The notes under the pieces were generated by a model, which saw nothing but the letters and a program-made list of their open reading frames with translations, was not told the origin of the DNA and ran no database searches. Positions 61,340 to 64,000 of a stretch of 64,000 bases of DNA are shown piece by piece. Within the stretch, counting starts at the first letter, position 1. The number at the start of each line of letters is the position of its first letter. The translations under genes were made by a program, and so were the position numbers. This DNA is from Streptomyces sp. P9-A2 (GTDB lineage: Bacteria > Actinomycetota > Actinomycetes > Streptomycetales > Streptomycetaceae): positions 930,001-994,000 of the forward strand of contig NZ_JAZIFX010000001.1 of assembly GCF_036634175.1 (NCBI RefSeq), given 5' to 3'.

Positions 61340-62713
61340 TCAGCCGCTCGGCGGCCTGGCTGCGTCCTCCTCGGTGGCGGGTGCGGCGGTCGGCGGCGGG
61401 GTCAACCTGAGCGTGAGGACGTAGGAGCCCACGACCGCCACGATCACCAGCGGCATGACGGTAAGCCCTTCTGGGCCCAGAAGCAGTGTGGCCAGCAACA
61501 AGGAGGTCATGGGGAGCTTGAGCATCGCCGCCGACATCGCGCCCACGCCCATCGCGAGCCCAGCGGTCACGCCGAGCCCGGGCAGGTGGGAGAGTGCGAT
61601 GCCTCCGGCTGCGCCCACGAACATGGCGGGGAACACCGGGCCACCTCGGAAAGCTGCCATGGACACGCAGTACGCCACTGCCTTGCAGGCGACGAGCACC
61701 ACAAGGGCGCCTGCCGAATACTGCGCGTTCGCAGTGAGAAGGGGACCGAGGCCGCTCTGTCCCGAGTACAGGACTTCCGATGCCGGGTGGCCGGTCCACT
61801 CCGCGTAGAGCAGGGCGATCACACCGACGACGACGCCCGCGAGCACGGTGGCCGTCAGCCGTCGCGGTTCGACCAGTTTCAGCAGGCAGAGGGAGAGCCA
61901 CCGAATCCCGACGCCGAGCAGAGCCGCCGCTACCCCGATCAGGAGCGCCCAGCCGAACCCGGCGGCGTCCGGCGCGGCGGCATGGGGGACGTTCGGCAGG
62001 GTCAGCGAGTAGGTGCCCAGGCCGGTCCACGAGCCCAAGCCAGTGAAGATGAGCGCACCGATGCCGGAGGCGAGCAATCCGGGCACCAGGACAACGCCGA
62101 GCATCGCTCCACCCAAGCCGGACATTTCCATGAGCAGGAACGCTCCGAGCAGCGGTGAGCCGAGCAGGGTGCTGATCGCGGCGAAGCTCCCGGAGGCTCC
62201 CACGACGGTGGTCGCCTGCTTCGGGAACGACTTTCGCGTCAGTCGCAGCACGGCCACGGCGAGGCCGCTGCCCAGGGCGATGAGCGGGGCCTCCGGCCCG
62301 ATGACAGCCCCGAGGCCGAGTGAGGCCAGCGCGGCGAGCGCCACGCCAGGCAGATTGACTGTCGGGGTCGGGCCCGAGGCCACGAACCCGTGGGCCGGCT
62401 CGTGTCCACCGTTGCCGGGGAGGTATCGGACGATCGGACCGACGAGGAGCCCGGCCACGGCCAGCAGCGGCACCGGCCACCAGTTGGGCGTGTCATGGAA
62501 GCCCAGGGCCTTGGGCAGGTCCGTGTAGGTGAGCGACTGGAGCTTGTTGACGAGTGCGAGAAAGCCGAAAGCCGCCGCCGAGATCGGGACGCCGAGAACC
62601 GCCGCGATCAGGAGGAGAACCGCGTAACCGCGGCTGCGGACGAGTGAGAGCGGGTCCGTGGCGGCTGCAAGGGGCTTTCCGTCAGGCTCGCCCGGACGGC
62701 TCGGAGAGGTCAC
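61340..62713 (-). CDS. ClC-family chloride channel/antiporter
   Basis: 457 residues, about 10-12 transmembrane segments. ClC selectivity motifs: GxEAP in VIGPEAPLIALGSGLAV, GSFAAISTLLGSPLLGAFLLMEM, and the RGGPVFPAMFVGAAGG block (GxFxP region). The gating Glu is in GPEAP. It moves chloride, possibly with proton exchange. The N-terminal start MTSPSRPGEPDG and the C-terminal tail are short, without CBS domains. Confidence 0.92.
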   Translation of the reverse strand: MTSPSRPGEPDGKPLAAATDPLSLVRSRGYAVLLLIAAVLGVPISAAAFGFLALVNKLQSLTYTDLPKALGFHDTPNWWPVPLLAVAGLLVGPIVRYLPGNGGHEPAHGFVASGPTPTVNLPGVALAALASLGLGAVIGPEAPLIALGSGLAVAVLRLTRKSFPKQATTVVGASGSFAAISTLLGSPLLGAFLLMEMSGLGGAMLGVVLVPGLLASGIGALIFTGLGSWTGLGTYSLTLPNVPHAAAPDAAGFGWALLIGVAAALLGVGIRWLSLCLLKLVEPRRLTATVLAGVVVGVIALLYAEWTGHPASEVLYSGQSGLGPLLTANAQYSAGALVVLVACKAVAYCVSMAAFRGGPVFPAMFVGAAGGIALSHLPGLGVTAGLAMGVGAMSAAMLKLPMTSLLLATLLLGPEGLTVMPLVIVAVVGSYVLTLRLTPPPTAAPATEEDAARPPSG

Positions 62714-63328
62714 GCCGAGACCTCCGGCATGCGCGCGTCACAGCAGGATTGAGCCATGATTCCGGAGCTGGGGCAGCCGGCCATGATCGCCGCGGCGCCT
62801 CGGTAAAACCGGAATGAGGACTCACTGGGTCGAAAGGGAGCGGCACGAGTTCCAGGATCCGGTGGGCGGGCCACTCCTCCGGAATCCGCAAGGGGCCGGG
62901 CCGCTCCTCCTACGGTTCGTACTCTGCATGGCGGGGCCGAGAAACACAGCGACGAGTACCCCTGCCACCAGGCCGCCCGCTCCTCGAGAGCGGCGCGCCC
63001 CGCTGGGCGTGAGGCAGTGGCTTTCTCCTGTGACATCACTACCCTCCCGGCCGTAACATTGATCCGTGATCGCCCTGGGGTGGTGACTACTGCAGGGGAC
63101 GATCAGGGCACACAGCGCGGACTCGGCTCCCGCCCACACGCTCACCCTCAAGACCGATCATGGTGGTCAGTGCCCGATTCGGCATCACGGCATATCCGTG
63201 CCGAGGATCGCCTGTCGGTAGGGCCGGGCGAGGTGAAGGCACGGGCGGTCTTGTTGTATCGCCTTGTGAGGTCGGACCACTCATAGCCCCCTTCCTTCCG
63301 ATGGCCGACCGCCCGCCCTCGGCGGGAG

Positions 63329-63432
63329 TCAGGAGGACCAGGGGTCTCCCGGCTCAGGCAGTGGCGTGCTGCCCTCGGTGACCGGCTTGAGGCGGTCACC
63401 GAGGGCAGCACGCCAAAGAGAAGGTCGCTGTC
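63329..63432 (-). pseudogene. fragment duplicating the C-terminus of the antiporter at the right edge
   Basis: Read on the minus strand it gives DSDLLF, a scrambled section, then LKPVTEGSTPLPEPGDPWSS and a stop. The intact gene at 63647 reads GSDLLFLVRRDGRLDPVTEGSTPLPRPGD in the same place. The 21 bases encoding the middle are replaced by an inverted copy of the following segment, which shifts the frame and makes the hairpin at 63363-63414. Confidence 0.75.
63363..63414. repeat. 21-bp perfect inverted repeat inside the pseudogene fragment
   Basis: GGCGTGCTGCCCTCGGTGACC / GGTCACCGAGGGCAGCACGCC (21 bases each, shown here only as the pair of arms) with a ten-base loop. The right arm matches the antiporter coding sequence; the left arm is its inverted copy. 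Confidence 0.88.
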
Positions 63433-63540
63433 GGGGGGGGGAAGCATCAGTTGATCTTTGCCCGTCTGTTCCTGTCCTTGTCTCCTCAACGCCTGCCTTG
63501 AGTGCGCGAACAAGCAGGGAAGGCCAGAACCGGCAGCTCG

Positions 63541-63566
63541 CGGACGGGATTCGAACCCGGCCGCAG
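63541..63566 (-). other. tRNA 3'-end-like fragment
   Basis: On the minus strand GGGTTCGAATCCCG, followed by TCCGCGAG, resembles a T-arm and acceptor strand. No D-arm, anticodon arm or 5' acceptor can be found upstream, so it is not a functional tRNA. It may be an old attachment site. Confidence 0.35.
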
Positions 63567-63646
63567 CGGATTTACCTTCCAACGCGCAGAGGCTCGGCCC
63601 CCGGTACTTGGGGCGGAGCTTCGGACGGTCGACAGTCGACGCCGGC

Positions 63647-64000
63647 CTACGCCGGCGGGCTCTCGGTACCCCGCGCGCCCGGGACCAGCAGGACGGCCGT
63701 GTCCCCCGGCCGGGGCAGTGGTGTACTGCCTTCCGTGACCGGATCGAGGCGGCCGTCCCGGCGCACGAGGAACAGCAGATCGCTGCCTGGCCGCAGGGCG
63801 TCGGCGGCGGGCTGCCCCAGCACGGCTGCCCCGTCCTCGTACCTGCGGGAGAACGTCGGCCAGGTCAGATCCGGGCCGAACAGAACCTCGCCACCGATGA
63901 ACGGCGCCACCACGCCGTGGCTGTCGGCCGGTGCGTTGAGACGGTGGACCGTACCCTCCACGCTGCCTCGCAGAAGCACCGCCGCCAGTGCGTTGAAGTC
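63647..64000 (-). CDS. C-terminal part of a probable cation/proton antiporter (5' end outside window)
   Basis: 117 residues in frame from the window edge: DFNALAAVLLRGSVEGTVHRL, then GGEVLFGPDLTWPTFSRRYEDGA, then a TrkA-C-like ending with GSDLLFLVRRDGRLDPVTEG and GDTAVLLVPG. The last part fits regulatory C-terminal domains of Na+/H+ or K+ transport proteins. No membrane segment is visible in this portion, so the family is a moderate guess. Confidence 0.5.
   Translation of the reverse strand, partial: DFNALAAVLLRGSVEGTVHRLNAPADSHGVVAPFIGGEVLFGPDLTWPTFSRRYEDGAAVLGQPAADALRPGSDLLFLVRRDGRLDPVTEGSTPLPRPGDTAVLLVPGARGTESPPA

Larger units (their letters stand above)
62714..63646. other. 933-base gene-poor stretch with decayed sequence
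   Basis: Apart from the pseudogene, hairpin and tRNA-like scrap listed separately, nothing coding is supported. A minus-strand frame at 62822-63151 contains one hydrophobic segment (RGAGGLVAGVLVAVFLGPA), possibly the relic of a small membrane protein. Confidence 0.6.

Overview
The window is high-GC actinomycete chromosome and almost certainly Streptomyces. Third codon positions are strongly G/C, GTG and TTG starts are common, and several starts look leaderless. The gene set is typical of the genus: a WhiJ-type XRE/DUF5753 + DUF397 pair, SpoIIE-type phosphatases, a ROK xylose regulator, MurT/GatD and a ydaO riboswitch above a cell-wall hydrolase. From memory, the order (xylA/xylB, DNA ligase, def-murT-gatD-pfkA, rocD, bioBAD) resembles the S. 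coelicolor core chromosome. I could not check this.

Layout. 1-4.4 kb: an SNF2 helicase (5' end outside the window) overlapping a SWIM-finger gene, then a proline-rich membrane protein. 4.6-8.7 kb: divergent xylA and xylB with a ROK regulator. 8.8-12.8 kb: a run of small genes (Gly/Asp-tailed protein, TerD, DUF4180, luciferase-like DUF5519, a 64-residue membrane protein, a secreted GDPD-like protein). 13-17 kb: a translationally coupled pair of acyl-CoA dehydrogenases plus a quinone oxidoreductase behind an AAGCG-type operator, an XRE-cupin regulator and a divergent flavoprotein. 18-22.6 kb: ATP-dependent DNA ligase coupled to a Nudix hydrolase, a succinate-semialdehyde-type dehydrogenase, a small protein and a TenA-like protein. 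22.8-24.8 kb: acyl-CoA dehydrogenase divergent from a TetR regulator. 25-29 kb: def, murT, gatD, pfkA. 29.1-31 kb: an apparently intact IS200/IS605 element (tnpA, tnpB, probable omega-RNA) whose right end coincides with the pfkA stop codon.

31-46.8 kb: CtaG-like protein, Ser/Thr kinase, a four-gene LytTR regulator / small membrane protein / Na+-solute symporter / LytS-type kinase operon, an Lrp-type regulator next to DDAH and ornithine aminotransferase (arginine/ornithine use), two SpoIIE-type phosphatases, an RpiB-like isomerase and a PlsC acyltransferase. 47-51.3 kb: an orphan Phd/YefM antitoxin divergent from a ClpP paralogue lacking its catalytic Ser and His, a probable c-di-AMP riboswitch controlling an NlpC/P60 hydrolase, and a WhiJ-type trio. 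51.4-59.6 kb: the biotin cluster (bioF divergent from bioB-bioA-bioD) and an ABC/FtsX exporter. 59.6-64 kb: gene-poor and decayed, with a truncated GNAT gene, a DUF7144-like membrane protein, a ClC channel, a pseudogene fragment containing a 21-bp perfect hairpin, a tRNA-like scrap and the 3' end of a probable cation/proton antiporter.

Most of the window is conserved housekeeping and regulatory sequence. The points that most deserve attention are the IS605 element abutting pfkA with its predicted guide, the degenerate ClpP beside an orphan antitoxin, the LytTR/symporter/LytS operon, the Cys-Gly-His tail of BioB, and the template-switch-like pseudogene near the right edge.
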